A stretch of DNA of 64,000 nt from an uncultured Bacteroidales bacterium (GTDB lineage: Bacteria; Bacteroidota; Bacteroidia; Bacteroidales; Bacteroidaceae). Positions 51,790 through 60,514 of this stretch are shown in pieces. Position 1 is the first letter of the stretch; every line of letters starts with the position of its first letter. The stretch spans positions 45,642 through 109,641 of the forward strand of contig CACYGK010000011.1 of the NCBI GenBank assembly GCA_902774005.1, in the 5' to 3' direction. The notes beneath the pieces are model-generated. The model did not search any database and had not been told where the DNA came from. It was given only the letters and a program-made list of their open reading frames with translations. The position numbers and the translations under genes are program-made.

Positions 51790-53228
51790 TTTCTTATCTC
51801 TTCTTTATCGTCAAAATGGTGTTTCACACCCTTAATAATCTGATAATCCTCATGTCCCTTTCCAGCCACGAGCACCACATCTCCTTTCTGAGCCATCATG
51901 CATGCAGTCTTGATAGCCTGTCGGCGATCAACAATGGTCAGTACTTTTCCCGATTGTTCCTCGGTGATACCTGCAAGCATATCGTTCAGAATATCTTCCG
52001 GTTCTTCGAAACGCGGGTTATCACTTGTCAGAATCACCTTATCACTCTGTCTGGCAGCCTCCTTTGCCATCAGCGGACGCTTACCCTTATCACGGTTACC
52101 ACCGGCTCCACATACCGTTATCACCTGACCCTTACCCTGCAGCACTCCGTGAATAGCATTCAGCACATTCTCAAGAGCATCGGGTGTATGGGCATAATCG
52201 ACAATAGCTGTGAATCCCTTCGGACTTCTCAAAGCCTCGAACCTTCCGTTCACCGGTTTCATCGCACTCAAATGAACCAGAACCTCCTCTTCATCCTTAC
52301 CCAGCATCAGTGCAGCACCATACACAGCCAGCAGATTGCTGACATTGAATTTTCCTATGAACTGCACATTCACCTCCTTGCCATTTATATTAAGAAGCAT
52401 ACCGTCGAAATGACATTCAATGATTTTTGCCTTGAAATCAGCAGGACTCTGTACGCTGTAAGTCTTCACTGTGGCAGCTGTATTCTGAGTCATCACCAGT
52501 CCGTTCTTGTCGTCAATATTCGTTATTGCAAACGCATCCTTCGGCAGACGGTCGAAGAAGAGTTTCTTTGCCTTGATATAATTCTCAAATGTCTTGTGAT
52601 AATCCAGATGATCACGTGTTATATTCGTAAACAGACCACCGGCAAACTTCAGTCCACCTATTCTGTTCTGCACAACCGAATGACTGCTCACCTCCATGAA
52701 CACATACTCACATCCTGCCTCAACCATCTTTGCCAGCAGGGCATTCAGAGTGACAGGGTCAGGAGTAGTATGATCTGTCGGAACAGCCTCACCGTTTATC
52801 TGGTTCACCACCGTAGAGAGCAATCCCGCCTTATGTCCCATTGCCATGAACATATTATACAGCACGGTTGCAATAGTAGTCTTGCCGTTCGTTCCCGTCA
52901 CACCCACCAACTTCAACTTCTCAGTAGGATTGCCGTAGAAATTAGTTGCAATCTGCCCCACCACCTGTTCAGTATTCTCCACTCTCACATATCCTACGCC
53001 CTTCACCTCTTCAGGCATTTCTTCACATACTATGATGCTTGCACCTTGCTCAATAGCCTTACCGATGAACGAATGTCCGTCCACGGCAGTTCCCCTCACA
53101 GCTATAAACATCTCGTCCTTACCCACATTTCGTGAGTCTATATTCACTCCCTTCACGTCAATGTCCATGTTTCCTCTGTGTTCCAGGACCTTTACGCCGT
53201 TAAGCATTTCTTGCAGTTTCATAAGCAT
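51774..53228 (-). CDS. murE: UDP-MurNAc-tripeptide synthetase, meso-diaminopimelate-adding
   Basis: It adds the third residue to the stem peptide. P-loop [19 protein letters not shown] near residue 107, carbamylated-Lys region [20 protein letters not shown] near 216, and the specificity motif [12 protein letters not shown] near 408. DNPR indicates meso-diaminopimelate, as expected for a Gram-negative. The length of 484 aa is normal. It overlaps mraY downstream by 16 bases and lies 20 bases after the ftsI stop. Confidence 0.97.
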   Translation of the reverse strand: MLMKLQEMLNGVKVLEHRGNMDIDVKGVNIDSRNVGKDEMFIAVRGTAVDGHSFIGKAIEQGASIIVCEEMPEEVKGVGYVRVENTEQVVGQIATNFYGNPTEKLKLVGVTGTNGKTTIATVLYNMFMAMGHKAGLLSTVVNQINGEAVPTDHTTPDPVTLNALLAKMVEAGCEYVFMEVSSHSVVQNRIGGLKFAGGLFTNITRDHLDYHKTFENYIKAKKLFFDRLPKDAFAITNIDDKNGLVMTQNTAATVKTYSVQSPADFKAKIIECHFDGMLLNINGKEVNVQFIGKFNVSNLLAVYGAALMLGKDEEEVLVHLSAMKPVNGRFEALRSPKGFTAIVDYAHTPDALENVLNAIHGVLQGKGQVITVCGAGGNRDKGKRPLMAKEAARQSDKVILTSDNPRFEEPEDILNDMLAGITEEQSGKVLTIVDRRQAIKTACMMAQKGDVVLVAGKGHEDYQIIKGVKHHFDDKEEIRKCFTI

Positions 53229-53248
53229 CAGTATTATAGATTGTCAAA

Positions 53249-55414
53249 TCAGTTCAATTCTATCAGTATCGTCTGTCCGGGTTCAAGTTTTTTTCCGGCA
53301 TCTATACTTTGTTTCCTTACCACACCACGTCCTTTGCTTCTCACCTTCAGACCTCTTGATGCCAATTCATACACGGCATCTCTGGCACCCATTCCTATCA
53401 CGTCAGGAACCGACATTTCATCGTACTTTTCCACATTGCCCTCCACATTTCCTTTCTGTATTCCGAGCGTAGCAAGCACCTTATCCGACGACTTGTCTAC
53501 ACCCACCTTCACATCCGGTACGAACACAGCCGTTGAGTCCTGAGCCAACTTCAGATTAGTAGTCACATCCTTGCTATATACCCTCTGTGCAATCTTCGAG
53601 AATACCACACCTGCCTGTCCACCACCACTGGCTACATAATATGAGTGACGTATAGCTACGATACATGTATATTTCGGGTCTTCCGACGGGTAATAACCAC
53701 AGAAGCTGACCAGGTGCTCGTTCTTTCCACCCTTATATCCGCTACCGTTCGACACCTGAGCCGTACCTGTCTTACCCGACACGTGGAAATACGGATTACC
53801 GGCTTTCTTTCCCAGACCTTCCTTGTCGCACACCACCCTCTGCAGAATAGTCTGCATATCTTTCAGGGTTGACTGTTTGCAAATCTTGTCCTTAATCACC
53901 TCTACAGGGAACTCCTCAACCAGTTCACCGTCCTTCTCTATTCCCGTCACGAATCTCGGTCTCACCATCTTTCCGTTATTAGCTATCGCATTATAGAAAG
54001 TCACCGTTGAAATGGGCGGAATCTGTGTTTCATAACCTATCGACATCCACGGCAGAGCAGTAGCCGACCAGTTCGTACTCTGTCTGTAACCGCCGAACCT
54101 GTCTTTCTGCGGCATACGTATACGTGGGTCGGCAGCACCGTTGAACGGCAGACCGAGCGGAGTACCTATTCCTACACGTCGCAGACCCTCCACGAACTTC
54201 TCCGGTTGGTTATGGTAATACTTGTCAATCAGTTTGCTCACACCTATATTCGATGAGAACATCAGTACGTGCGGTACGTCAATCGTTCCGTAACCACCTC
54301 TGGTAGCCCAGTTATGGTCCTTCATCAGTGCCCCGTACATATTACATACACCACCTCCGGTCTCGACCCAGTCCGTCACCTTGATATATCCGTCGTCAAT
54401 ACCTACCATTATCGAAGCTGTCTTGAACGTAGAACCCGGTTCCATCAGTGATGCAAGAGCATAGTTACGAGCCTCGTAGAAATTTCCGTCGTCATATCTC
54501 TGCAGATTCACGATAGCCTTCACATTGCCGGTCTTCACCTCCATCAGTACCACCACACCCATCGACGCACTCAGTTCCTGCATCTTCTGTCGCAGCGCAC
54601 TCTCACATATATCCTGCATACCCACATCGATGGTGCTCACCAGGTCATATCCGTCCACCGGTTCCTGATCAATGATATCGAGATACTTCGACAACACCTT
54701 CTTGTGGTGCTTCTTTCCGGGTACACCTCTCAGCAGCGAGTCGTAAGCCAGTTCCAATCCCGAACGGGCACTGTCCTTAGCACCGAACATCTCTCCGAGC
54801 GTACGTTTTGCAAGCGAACCGAACGGTTTGTTTCTATTGTTTCTTTCCTCTATCGAGAGTCCGCTCTGGTATCTGTTCTTCAGGTTGAATACAGGCAGTT
54901 TCAGAATCTCATTATATTGTATATAATTCAGAATCACACTCTTGCATACAGGCCAATAGCGTCTTTTCTCCGTCAGTCCCTTCATCATGTGAGCCCTATA
55001 TTCATCCTCGGTAAATCTCGGACAGATACGTGCCAGTCCGCTACAGATAGTATCCATGTTAGCCCTCCACATCGAGTCCTTCTCAGCCATCCCCTTCTCG
55101 TCATATTTCCTGCTCACACGTTTCCCCTGACTATTGAGCGAATCCTTATAAGTTATACCCGACAAGAAATCGATATACAGTTTATAATCCGGCAGACTGC
55201 TTGCCATCAGCTGTCCGTCAGCCGACAGGATATTACCTCTGACCGGAGCCATCACCAGAGTGTCCGACACACTTACTGCAGCCACTCTTTCCCATGTCTC
55301 CCTTTCAACCGTTGCCGTATAGAGAGCCCTCCAAACGATAAGCACACAAATCAGCAGCGCACCAATCACGATGGCTGAAAACCTTCCTGTAATATATTTC
55401 TTGTCAAACTTCAT
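53249..55414 (-). CDS. ftsI: Penicillin-binding protein FtsI-like transpeptidase with PASTA domain
   Basis: Septal class B PBP, 721 aa. It has an N-terminal membrane anchor (IVIGALLICVLIVWRALY) and a pedestal domain. The transpeptidase carries S-x-x-K at EPGSTFK (Ser about 328), SSN at MFSSNIGVSKL (about 387) and KTG at VSGKTGTAQVS (about 548). A C-terminal PASTA-like repeat (MSVPDVIGMGARDAVYELAS) ends in GQTILIELN. Such tails occur in Bacteroidetes FtsI. It crosslinks septal peptidoglycan with FtsW. Confidence 0.94.
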   Translation of the reverse strand: MKFDKKYITGRFSAIVIGALLICVLIVWRALYTATVERETWERVAAVSVSDTLVMAPVRGNILSADGQLMASSLPDYKLYIDFLSGITYKDSLNSQGKRVSRKYDEKGMAEKDSMWRANMDTICSGLARICPRFTEDEYRAHMMKGLTEKRRYWPVCKSVILNYIQYNEILKLPVFNLKNRYQSGLSIEERNNRNKPFGSLAKRTLGEMFGAKDSARSGLELAYDSLLRGVPGKKHHKKVLSKYLDIIDQEPVDGYDLVSTIDVGMQDICESALRQKMQELSASMGVVVLMEVKTGNVKAIVNLQRYDDGNFYEARNYALASLMEPGSTFKTASIMVGIDDGYIKVTDWVETGGGVCNMYGALMKDHNWATRGGYGTIDVPHVLMFSSNIGVSKLIDKYYHNQPEKFVEGLRRVGIGTPLGLPFNGAADPRIRMPQKDRFGGYRQSTNWSATALPWMSIGYETQIPPISTVTFYNAIANNGKMVRPRFVTGIEKDGELVEEFPVEVIKDKICKQSTLKDMQTILQRVVCDKEGLGKKAGNPYFHVSGKTGTAQVSNGSGYKGGKNEHLVSFCGYYPSEDPKYTCIVAIRHSYYVASGGGQAGVVFSKIAQRVYSKDVTTNLKLAQDSTAVFVPDVKVGVDKSSDKVLATLGIQKGNVEGNVEKYDEMSVPDVIGMGARDAVYELASRGLKVRSKGRGVVRKQSIDAGKKLEPGQTILIELN

Positions 55415-55455
55415 TGTCCTTACACATTATTTATATATATAAGCAGAATTCCCTC

Positions 55456-55477
55456 AACTATAAACTATAAACTATAC
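55456..55477. repeat. Short-unit tandem array (ACTATAA-type)
   Basis: AACTATAAACTATAAACTAT: three 7-bp units that overlap the stop codon of the ftsL-like gene (55472-55474). Confidence 0.8.
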
Positions 55478-55969
55478 CGTCGGTTCCCCTTCCTCCTCCG
55501 GTTCTTCCTCCTGTATCACCGGTTCCGGATTATCTCCGTTCGTCTTTATCAGATAAGGTGGAGTCGTCGGATTATGCAGCGTACTGTCGTTTGTCTGTCT
55601 TATCAGGTTCTCTATATTCGACTGTCTGGTGAAATTCATCAGTTCGCTCGACTGAGTCATCACGTTATACTTCACATCCTGCAGTTTCGTTCTCAGTTCG
55701 TCAATCAGAATAGCATCCTGCTGACTCGAATATCTGTTTGCCGTATAGAGCAGCATGAGCACAACACAGAAGATAACGAACAGAATCTGTTTCAGGAAAA
55801 ACTTACTACCCAGAATATCACCACCCAGAATCGACTTGAACGACAGTTCACCCATGTCGTCCTCATCCACATACTGGTTGATGGCATCCAGTGCTTCCTT
55901 GTGTTCGCCCTCTTCCTCCTTCAGTTCCTCAAGCTCCTCATCCAGAATTTCTTCCTTGTCCTTGCTCAT
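55472..55969 (-). CDS. FtsL-like divisome protein
   Basis: A 165-residue bitopic protein: acidic cytoplasmic N-terminus (DEELEELKEEEGEHKEALD), one transmembrane helix (about residues 60-80, ILFVIFCVVLMLLYTANRY) and a short periplasmic coiled-coil-prone segment (DAILIDELRTKLQDVKYNVM). It ends in a low-complexity acidic tail (EEEPEEEGEP). Position between rsmH and ftsI and the topology match FtsL, although sequence similarity within this family is weak. Its stop codon falls inside a tandem array. Confidence 0.8.
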   Translation of the reverse strand: MSKDKEEILDEELEELKEEEGEHKEALDAINQYVDEDDMGELSFKSILGGDILGSKFFLKQILFVIFCVVLMLLYTANRYSSQQDAILIDELRTKLQDVKYNVMTQSSELMNFTRQSNIENLIRQTNDSTLHNPTTPPYLIKTNGDNPEPVIQEEEPEEEGEPTV

Positions 55970-56002
55970 GTTGTTTTATATTTTCGTTTCACATCATACA
56001 TC

Positions 56003-56905
56003 TTACATCTTCTCCGCAATTCTCAGTTTCGCACTTCTGCTTCTCGGATTCCGTTCTATCTCCTCCTGACTCGGCAGCGTCACCTTGTTCAGCATTCTCA
56101 GCGGCGTACTTACCTTTCCGAAGAAATCCTTCTCCACATCGCCCTCCACATTTCCTGCCTTCATCATATTCTTCACGATTCTGTCCTCCAACGAGTGATA
56201 AGTTATAACTACCAGTCTGCCACCCGGTTTCAGCAGTTCCACAGCTGCGTTCAGCATATCCTTCAGAGCCTCCAGTTCACCGTTCACCTCTATTCTCAGA
56301 GCCTGAAAAACCTTAGCCATATCCTTCTTCTCCCTGTCTCTCCCCACCAGCGGAGTAGCCACCTCAATCAAGTCACCTATAGTCTTCAGTTCTTTCGTCT
56401 TTCTTGCGTTCACCACTGCGGCAGCCAGTCGTCGGCTCTGTTTCAGTTCGCCATACAGGTAAAACACATCAGCCAGTTCCTTCTCTCCATAGCTGTTCAA
56501 CACATCGGCTGCTGTCTTGCCAGCCCTCTGGTTCATCCTCATGTCCAGTTCGCCATCGAAGCGGAACGAAAAACCTCGGTTACTGTCATCGAAATGATGC
56601 GAACTGACACCCAGGTCAGCCAGCAGACCGTCAATCTGCTCCACACCGTAGTAACGCATGAAATTTTTCAGAAATCTGAAATTCGACCTCACAAACGTGA
56701 ACGCCTCCGACCCCACTATATTCTGTTCTGCCTCAGCGTCCTGATCGAACGAGTACAGATGACCTCCGTCAAGTCTCGACAAAATCTCCCGTGAATGTCC
56801 GCCGCCGCCAAAAGTGACATCAACAAAGACGCCTCCCTTGCCTATATTCAGTCCATCCACACTTTCCTTCAGCAACACCGGAACGTGATAACATCCGTCA
56901 ACCAT
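56003..56905 (-). CDS. rsmH: 16S rRNA (cytosine-1402-N4)-methyltransferase
   Basis: A 300-residue RsmH/MraW. It opens CYHVPVLLKESVDGL, followed by the SAM-binding GVFVDVTFGGGGHSREIL (about residues 23-40), LADLGVSSHHFDDSNRGFSF near 96-115, and GGRLVVITYHSLEDRIVKNM near 228. It methylates C1402 in the ribosomal P site. Second gene of the dcw cluster, 41 bases after mraZ. Confidence 0.96.
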   Translation of the reverse strand: MVDGCYHVPVLLKESVDGLNIGKGGVFVDVTFGGGGHSREILSRLDGGHLYSFDQDAEAEQNIVGSEAFTFVRSNFRFLKNFMRYYGVEQIDGLLADLGVSSHHFDDSNRGFSFRFDGELDMRMNQRAGKTAADVLNSYGEKELADVFYLYGELKQSRRLAAAVVNARKTKELKTIGDLIEVATPLVGRDREKKDMAKVFQALRIEVNGELEALKDMLNAAVELLKPGGRLVVITYHSLEDRIVKNMMKAGNVEGDVEKDFFGKVSTPLRMLNKVTLPSQEEIERNPRSRSAKLRIAEKM

Positions 56906-56946
56906 TATGTATCTCAGAAACTGTATTTACCCCTTTCGCCTCAGCT

Positions 56947-57405
56947 CTATCCGAGCATCGGGTCGCCACCGAGCAAGTCTTCCATCTCCTGACCCAGACC
57001 GTCACCCTCTTCCATCACTTTGTCAAGTGCATCCTTATCCCACACCTCTATTCTCTCGTCCACAGCCAGGAAACGTACGTCAGACTTAATGCCGGCAAAC
57101 TCCAGCTTGCGCTTACCTATCAGAAATCGTCCGTTACTGTCCAGTTCCACCAGTTCTGCATCAGCTACGAAACGCCTCAACATCATCTGGTGTTTACTGT
57201 TATATCGGTTCAGTCTGCTCTTCAGATCGTCCAGTTCGCTATTCCATTCCGATTCGGGGTACAACACCAGGCAGTGCTGAAACAAATCATTTCGCAAAAC
57301 CAGACGTTCTTCACCCGCACTTTCCAAAGTGCGACGCAACGGAGCAGGAAGAAACACCCTTCCCTTCGCATCTGTTTTTGCCGTGTAATCCCCTATAAAT
57401 CGCAT
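56947..57405 (-). CDS. mraZ: Transcriptional regulator MraZ
   Basis: A 152-residue protein with two AbrB-like MraZ half-repeats: FIGDYTAKTDAKGRVFLPAP at the start and VELDSNGRFLIGKRKLEFAG near residue 90. It binds DNA repeats ahead of dcw clusters and represses them in other bacteria. First gene of the cluster here, with a -7 box at 57447-57454. No clear set of MraZ direct repeats was recognised in the short leader. Confidence 0.95.
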   Translation of the reverse strand: MRFIGDYTAKTDAKGRVFLPAPLRRTLESAGEERLVLRNDLFQHCLVLYPESEWNSELDDLKSRLNRYNSKHQMMLRRFVADAELVELDSNGRFLIGKRKLEFAGIKSDVRFLAVDERIEVWDKDALDKVMEEGDGLGQEMEDLLGGDPMLG

Positions 57406-57446
57406 ATTTGCCGAGTTTTAACTTGACTTCAAACTGAACGTCGGCA

Positions 57447-57454
57447 CAAAGGTA
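57447..57454 (-). promoter_or_regulatory. Promoter -7 box of the dcw cluster
   Basis: TACCTTTG on the minus strand, 42 bases before mraZ. A TTG lies 23 bases further upstream (57478-57480), a slightly long spacing. Confidence 0.6.
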
Positions 57455-57496
57455 ATAAAATTCCCCACTTTTCCCCACAAAATATTCAATTTTTTT

Positions 57497-57533
57497 TCAA
57501 AAAAAATTTCAGCACCCCATCAGAGTGCTGAAA
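57497..57533 (-). terminator. Terminator of the psd-pssA-DUF4834 operon
   Basis: Stem TTTCAGCAC/GTGCTGAAA with a 9-base loop and a long T-run on the minus strand. It isolates the phospholipid genes from the dcw promoter. Confidence 0.92.
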
Positions 57534-57551
57534 AAACTATAAAATTGCCTA

Positions 57552-57577
57552 CTTAACTCCTAACTCCTAACTACTCC
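57552..57577. repeat. Short-unit tandem array (TAACTCC-type)
   Basis: TTAACTCCTAACTCCTAACT: three to four 7-bp units that run into the stop codon of the DUF4834 gene (57571-57573). Confidence 0.8.
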
Positions 57578-57831
57578 TTCACCTCTTCAAATTCCACATA
57601 CGTTCCTTCGTCATCTGCAAAAATCTTCTGTTCCTCCTTCTTCTTGTCTTTCGAAGAACGGTACCGTTGTTGCCGTTCGCGTGTAGAATGGAACCTGCTG
57701 CTACCCGGATACCTGCCCGTGAGCATATACCACAGATTCAGCACACCACCCACAACCATCGACACCATCCATAACGCAATGATGCCTATCAGAAACAAAA
57801 CCAGTATAAACGGAAACAGAATACTCATCAC
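57571..57831 (-). CDS. DUF4834 small membrane protein
   Basis: An 86-residue protein: one N-terminal hydrophobic stretch of about 30 residues (FILVLFLIGIIALWMVSMVV), then a basic, Gly/Arg/Ser-rich linker and an acidic end (YVEFEEVKE). It matches the DUF4834 family, which in Bacteroidales typically follows pssA. Function unknown. Third gene of the psd-pssA operon, 67 bases after pssA, with a terminator behind it. Confidence 0.82.
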   Translation of the reverse strand: MMSILFPFILVLFLIGIIALWMVSMVVGGVLNLWYMLTGRYPGSSRFHSTRERQQRYRSSKDKKKEEQKIFADDEGTYVEFEEVKE

Positions 57832-57898
57832 TTATCTTTTTCTATCTTTAATCAAAAAATCTCCATTCCATCGAAGCAAAACATACTGTCCATGCGCC

Positions 57899-58642
57899 TT
57901 ATTCCTTCTTTGGCAACACCGAACGCACGATACCCAGAGCCACATAGAAGCCAATCGAAACGGCAGCACCCTTGCACAACTCATGCCACACAAATCCGCT
58001 TACTACACCCTTCACTGCGTACGCAGCTAGAATCAGTAATACCACTATGACGAACACCTTCTTCGTCTTGTTGTTCTTACCGTTCTTCTTGAACTTCAAC
58101 GAAATCATCGGCACCTCACAAATCAAGAGCAACGAAGCCAGAATCATGAAAGCAAACAGGAACGCAGCATTGAAATGCGGACCCGTCAGCCAAGGTTCAC
58201 AACTCGAAATCAACGAACCCCAGAAAATCGCATTTGCAGGGGTCGGCAGTCCGATGAAATCGGTATGCTGTCTCTCGTCAATATTAAACTTAGCAAGTCT
58301 GAGAGCACTGAAAGCAGCCATGATAAAAGCCGTGAACGGCATCACGTTGAACCAGAACTCCGAAGCCATCCACTGAGGATAACTCACATGATTAAACAAC
58401 GTGAACAACATAGCCGAAGGAGCCACACCGAACGTAACCACATCAGCCAGCGAATCCAGTTCAATACCCAGTCTGCCCGACTTACCTAGTGCACGAGCTA
58501 CCATTCCATCGAAGAAATCGAAGAAAGCACCACCCAAGATAAACATAAACGCAAGCGTATGTCCGTGATGGAAAGCACAATACGTAGCAATGCACCCGCA
58601 AATCAGGTTGCAACAAGTAAATATATTCGGAATTGAAAACAT
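57899..58642 (-). CDS. pssA: CDP-diacylglycerol--serine O-phosphatidyltransferase
   Basis: A 247-residue polytopic CDP-alcohol phosphatidyltransferase. The signature is complete: DGMVARALGKSGRLGIELDS then LAD (about residues 42-65). It makes phosphatidylserine from CDP-diacylglycerol and serine at the inner membrane. Psd, the next enzyme of the pathway, is encoded 3 bases upstream, giving a two-step phosphatidylethanolamine unit. Confidence 0.94.
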   Translation of the reverse strand: MFSIPNIFTCCNLICGCIATYCAFHHGHTLAFMFILGGAFFDFFDGMVARALGKSGRLGIELDSLADVVTFGVAPSAMLFTLFNHVSYPQWMASEFWFNVMPFTAFIMAAFSALRLAKFNIDERQHTDFIGLPTPANAIFWGSLISSCEPWLTGPHFNAAFLFAFMILASLLLICEVPMISLKFKKNGKNNKTKKVFVIVVLLILAAYAVKGVVSGFVWHELCKGAAVSIGFYVALGIVRSVLPKKE

Positions 58643-58645
58643 ATC

Positions 58646-59353
58646 TTATTTCAGTTTTGCAATCAGAGTCTCGTCACCCACCGTAGCCTGTCCCATCTTC
58701 ACCAGCACCTCGCTGTCCAGTGGCAGATATACATCCACACGACTGCCGAACTTGATGAAACCGAGGTGATCATCGATAAAACACTCGTCACCCGGTTTCG
58801 AATACGTCACGATGCGTCGTGCCATCGCACCCGCAATCTGTCTCACCATCACCTCCACACCGTGCGGAGTCTTGATAATCACCGTCGAGCGTTCATTCTC
58901 CGTACTTGCCTTCGGCAGGTAAGCCTTCATGAAATTACCCTTATGATGCGCCACCTTCAGCACCTTACCCTCACACGGAATCCAGTTGGCATGCACATTA
59001 GTGAGCGACATAAAAATCGAAATCATCAGTCGGCGATCATGGAAATATTCCATCTCGTCAACCTCCTGGATCACCACCACATGTCCGTCAGCAGGAGCCA
59101 CAATCGACTTCGTCGTAGGACCTTGGAACATACGAATCGGACAACGGAAGAAATTCAGCAGAATACCATATACTACTGTAGCGGCAGCCACGATAACCCA
59201 TCCCCACCAAGGCAGATGACCATGCAGTCTCCACACAACACCCAGCAATGCAACATACAACACACCGCACAACACCAACGAACTCACACCCTCATGATGT
59301 AAGCGGATTTTATTTCTCCTCTTGTTGTGAATTATCGGTTTTTTCTTGCCCAT
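58646..59353 (-). CDS. psd: Phosphatidylserine decarboxylase (archaetidylserine-type, short form)
   Basis: About 235 aa: two N-terminal transmembrane helices, then the Psd core ([20 protein letters not shown] then [20 protein letters not shown]). It self-cleaves at the GS of FGSRVD, near residue 209, to form the pyruvoyl cofactor. The short form with FGSR/FGST is usual in Bacteroidetes. It converts phosphatidylserine to phosphatidylethanolamine. The start is set at MGKKKPIIH (59353): an upstream in-frame ATG at 59398 lies before the -7 box (59371-59378). Confidence 0.93.
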   Translation of the reverse strand: MGKKKPIIHNKRRNKIRLHHEGVSSLVLCGVLYVALLGVVWRLHGHLPWWGWVIVAAATVVYGILLNFFRCPIRMFQGPTTKSIVAPADGHVVVIQEVDEMEYFHDRRLMISIFMSLTNVHANWIPCEGKVLKVAHHKGNFMKAYLPKASTENERSTVIIKTPHGVEVMVRQIAGAMARRIVTYSKPGDECFIDDHLGFIKFGSRVDVYLPLDSEVLVKMGQATVGDETLIAKLK

Positions 59354-59370
59354 AGTATTCAATATCAGCG

Positions 59371-59400
59371 CAAAGTTAGTAAATAAATGACATTCCACGC
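59371..59400 (-). promoter_or_regulatory. Promoter of the psd-pssA operon
   Basis: On the minus strand TTG at about 59400, a 21-base spacer and TAACTTTG (59371-59378), 18 bases before psd. Confidence 0.65.
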
Positions 59401-59482
59401 AAAACTTTAGGTCAAAAAAAACTTTTTAAACTCAAAAAGAAAAAAAATCGCACATTGTACATGGTAAAATGTAAATAATCAC

Positions 59483-59490
59483 TAACTTTG
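59483..59490 (+). promoter_or_regulatory. Promoter -7 box of the tRNA-Gln/tRNA-Met unit
   Basis: TAACTTTG followed by CACCCGC, about 62 bases before tRNA-Gln. The nearest TTG is 25 bases upstream. Confidence 0.5.
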
Positions 59491-59552
59491 CACCCGCATT
59501 TCACAGAATGCCGCCATTGAGAGGCACACTCTGATGCGGATGCTACGAGGAT

Positions 59553-59623
59553 TGTGCTATGGTGTAATGGTAACACTACAGGTTTTGGTTCTGTCATTCC
59601 AGGTTCGAATCCTGGTAGCACAA
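59553..59623 (+). tRNA. tRNA-Gln (anticodon UUG)
   Basis: A 71-base cloverleaf: acceptor TGTGCTA/TAGCACA, anticodon loop TTTTGGT (TTG), T-arm CCAGGTTCGAATCCTGG, discriminator A. CCA not encoded. Confidence 0.95.
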
Positions 59624-59654
59624 CTCAAAAAAGAAACAAAAAACATACAGTGTC

Positions 59655-59728
59655 GGACTTGTAGCTCAGTCGGTTAGAGCAACAGACTCATAATCTGGAG
59701 GTCCCTGGTTCAAGCCCAGGCTGGTCCA
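59655..59728 (+). tRNA. tRNA-Met (anticodon CAU, elongator-like)
   Basis: A 74-base cloverleaf: acceptor GGACTTG/CTGGTCC (with one mismatch), D-arm AGCTCAGTCGGTTAGAGC, anticodon stem-loop CAGACTCATAATCTG (CAT), T-arm CCTGGTTCAAGCCCAGG. A CAT anticodon could also be a lysidine-modified Ile tRNA, but the arms match elongator Met of this group. Confidence 0.92.
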
Positions 59729-59733
59729 CATTG

Positions 59734-59776
59734 AAAATCAGCAACTTAGAAGAAATTCAAGTTGCTGATTTTTTTG
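59734..59776 (+). terminator. Rho-independent terminator after the tRNAs
   Basis: Perfect stem AAAATCAGCAACTT/AAGTTGCTGATTTT with an 11-base loop and T-run. Confidence 0.95.
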
Positions 59777-59779
59777 TTT

Positions 59780-59863
59780 TGCGAAAACAATGCGAAAACA
59801 ATCGGTTTGAGTTCGCCCCCATTTTAAGCAAGTTTTCGCAATCTTATTAGACTGCGAAAACAA
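59780..59863. repeat. Iterated TGCGAAAACAA sites next to tRNA-Met
   Basis: Three identical 11-mers TGCGAAAACAA at 59780-59790, 59791-59801 and 59853-59863, and an inverted match (TTTTCGCAA) at 59833-59841. The arrangement resembles recombinase arm sites or regulator-binding sites at a tRNA-linked insertion point. No integrase gene is visible in the window. Confidence 0.75.
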
Positions 59864-59889
59864 ATGTGAATGTGCAGATAGCATCCATC

Positions 59890-60237
59890 CTACAGACCTT
59901 CATTCTCTGAAAAGTATTCCCTTGCTAGGTCAATGGCATCTATTCGGAGAGCTTCGTCCTCTTCTTTCAAGACGGCATACACTCCATCAGCCAGCCAGAG
60001 CGTCATCAGTTCCTTCTCGTCAACCTTATACAGCTCTGCCAACTTGGGAACCTGGTCACGTCTTACACGTCGAGCTCCCAACTCCATTTTGCTGTACATA
60101 GGCATGTCCGTCTCCAGCAATTCTGCTAACTGCCGTTGCTTCAACCCTTGCTCCAGCCTCATTGCCTTAATTTTTGGACCGAACATGCCATAAATTTTTT
60201 TATCCTTCATATTCTTTGTATCGTTGTTAGTCATCAA
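59890..60237 (-). CDS. XRE-family helix-turn-helix regulator
   Basis: A 115-residue protein. Residues about 20-80 form an HTH_3/XRE domain (KIKAMRLEQGLKQRQLAELL, then MYSKMELGARRVRRDQVPKL). The C-terminal part (AVLKEEDEALRIDAIDLARE) is helical and probably dimerises. Such regulators are often found beside DNA-modifying or restriction genes in Bacteroidetes. It lies in the accessory segment after tRNA-Met, on the same strand as the GIY-YIG nuclease and the large PIN protein upstream. Targets unknown; the iterated TGCGAAAACAA sites 30-110 bases past its 3' end are one candidate. Confidence 0.85.
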   Translation of the reverse strand: MMTNNDTKNMKDKKIYGMFGPKIKAMRLEQGLKQRQLAELLETDMPMYSKMELGARRVRRDQVPKLAELYKVDEKELMTLWLADGVYAVLKEEDEALRIDAIDLAREYFSENEGL

Positions 60238-60395
60238 TTAAACTTAAACTTCAGGACTTGTCCCGAGCTTGTCCTGTACTTGTCCTGTACTTGCAGGCTC
60301 ATCCAATCGAGATTGCCACCTCCATTCCTCCGTAGCCCGTACGTATGTACGAGTACCTGTATCCAATCCACCAATAGTAAACTTGTGGTTGTTTG

Positions 60396-60485
60396 TCAGA
60401 TATAGGCTTTCTCTATCTTATCTGCTTCTCTATGATGGATATACTTGTCTAAATATTCTATGGTAAACTTACGTTCGTTGCTCAT
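60396..60485 (-). pseudogene. Short coding-like relic upstream of the HTH gene
   Basis: The frame begins MSNERKFTIEYLDKYIHHRE and stops after 29 codons. In the adjacent frame coding-like sequence continues toward 60244 (LTNNHKFTIGGLDTGTRTYV, ending LGTSPEV) without a start codon of its own. The pair reads like one small gene broken by a frameshift, or two fragments. No family recognised. Confidence 0.35.
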
Positions 60486-60514
60486 TTTGACGCTTTTTTA
60501 TATTGGGATGATTC

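Noticed and set aside
51699-53135. 478-codon plus-strand frame opposite murE
   Set aside because: MurE motifs on the minus strand are unambiguous; the opposite product is low-complexity His/Ser/Leu-rich and has no promoter.
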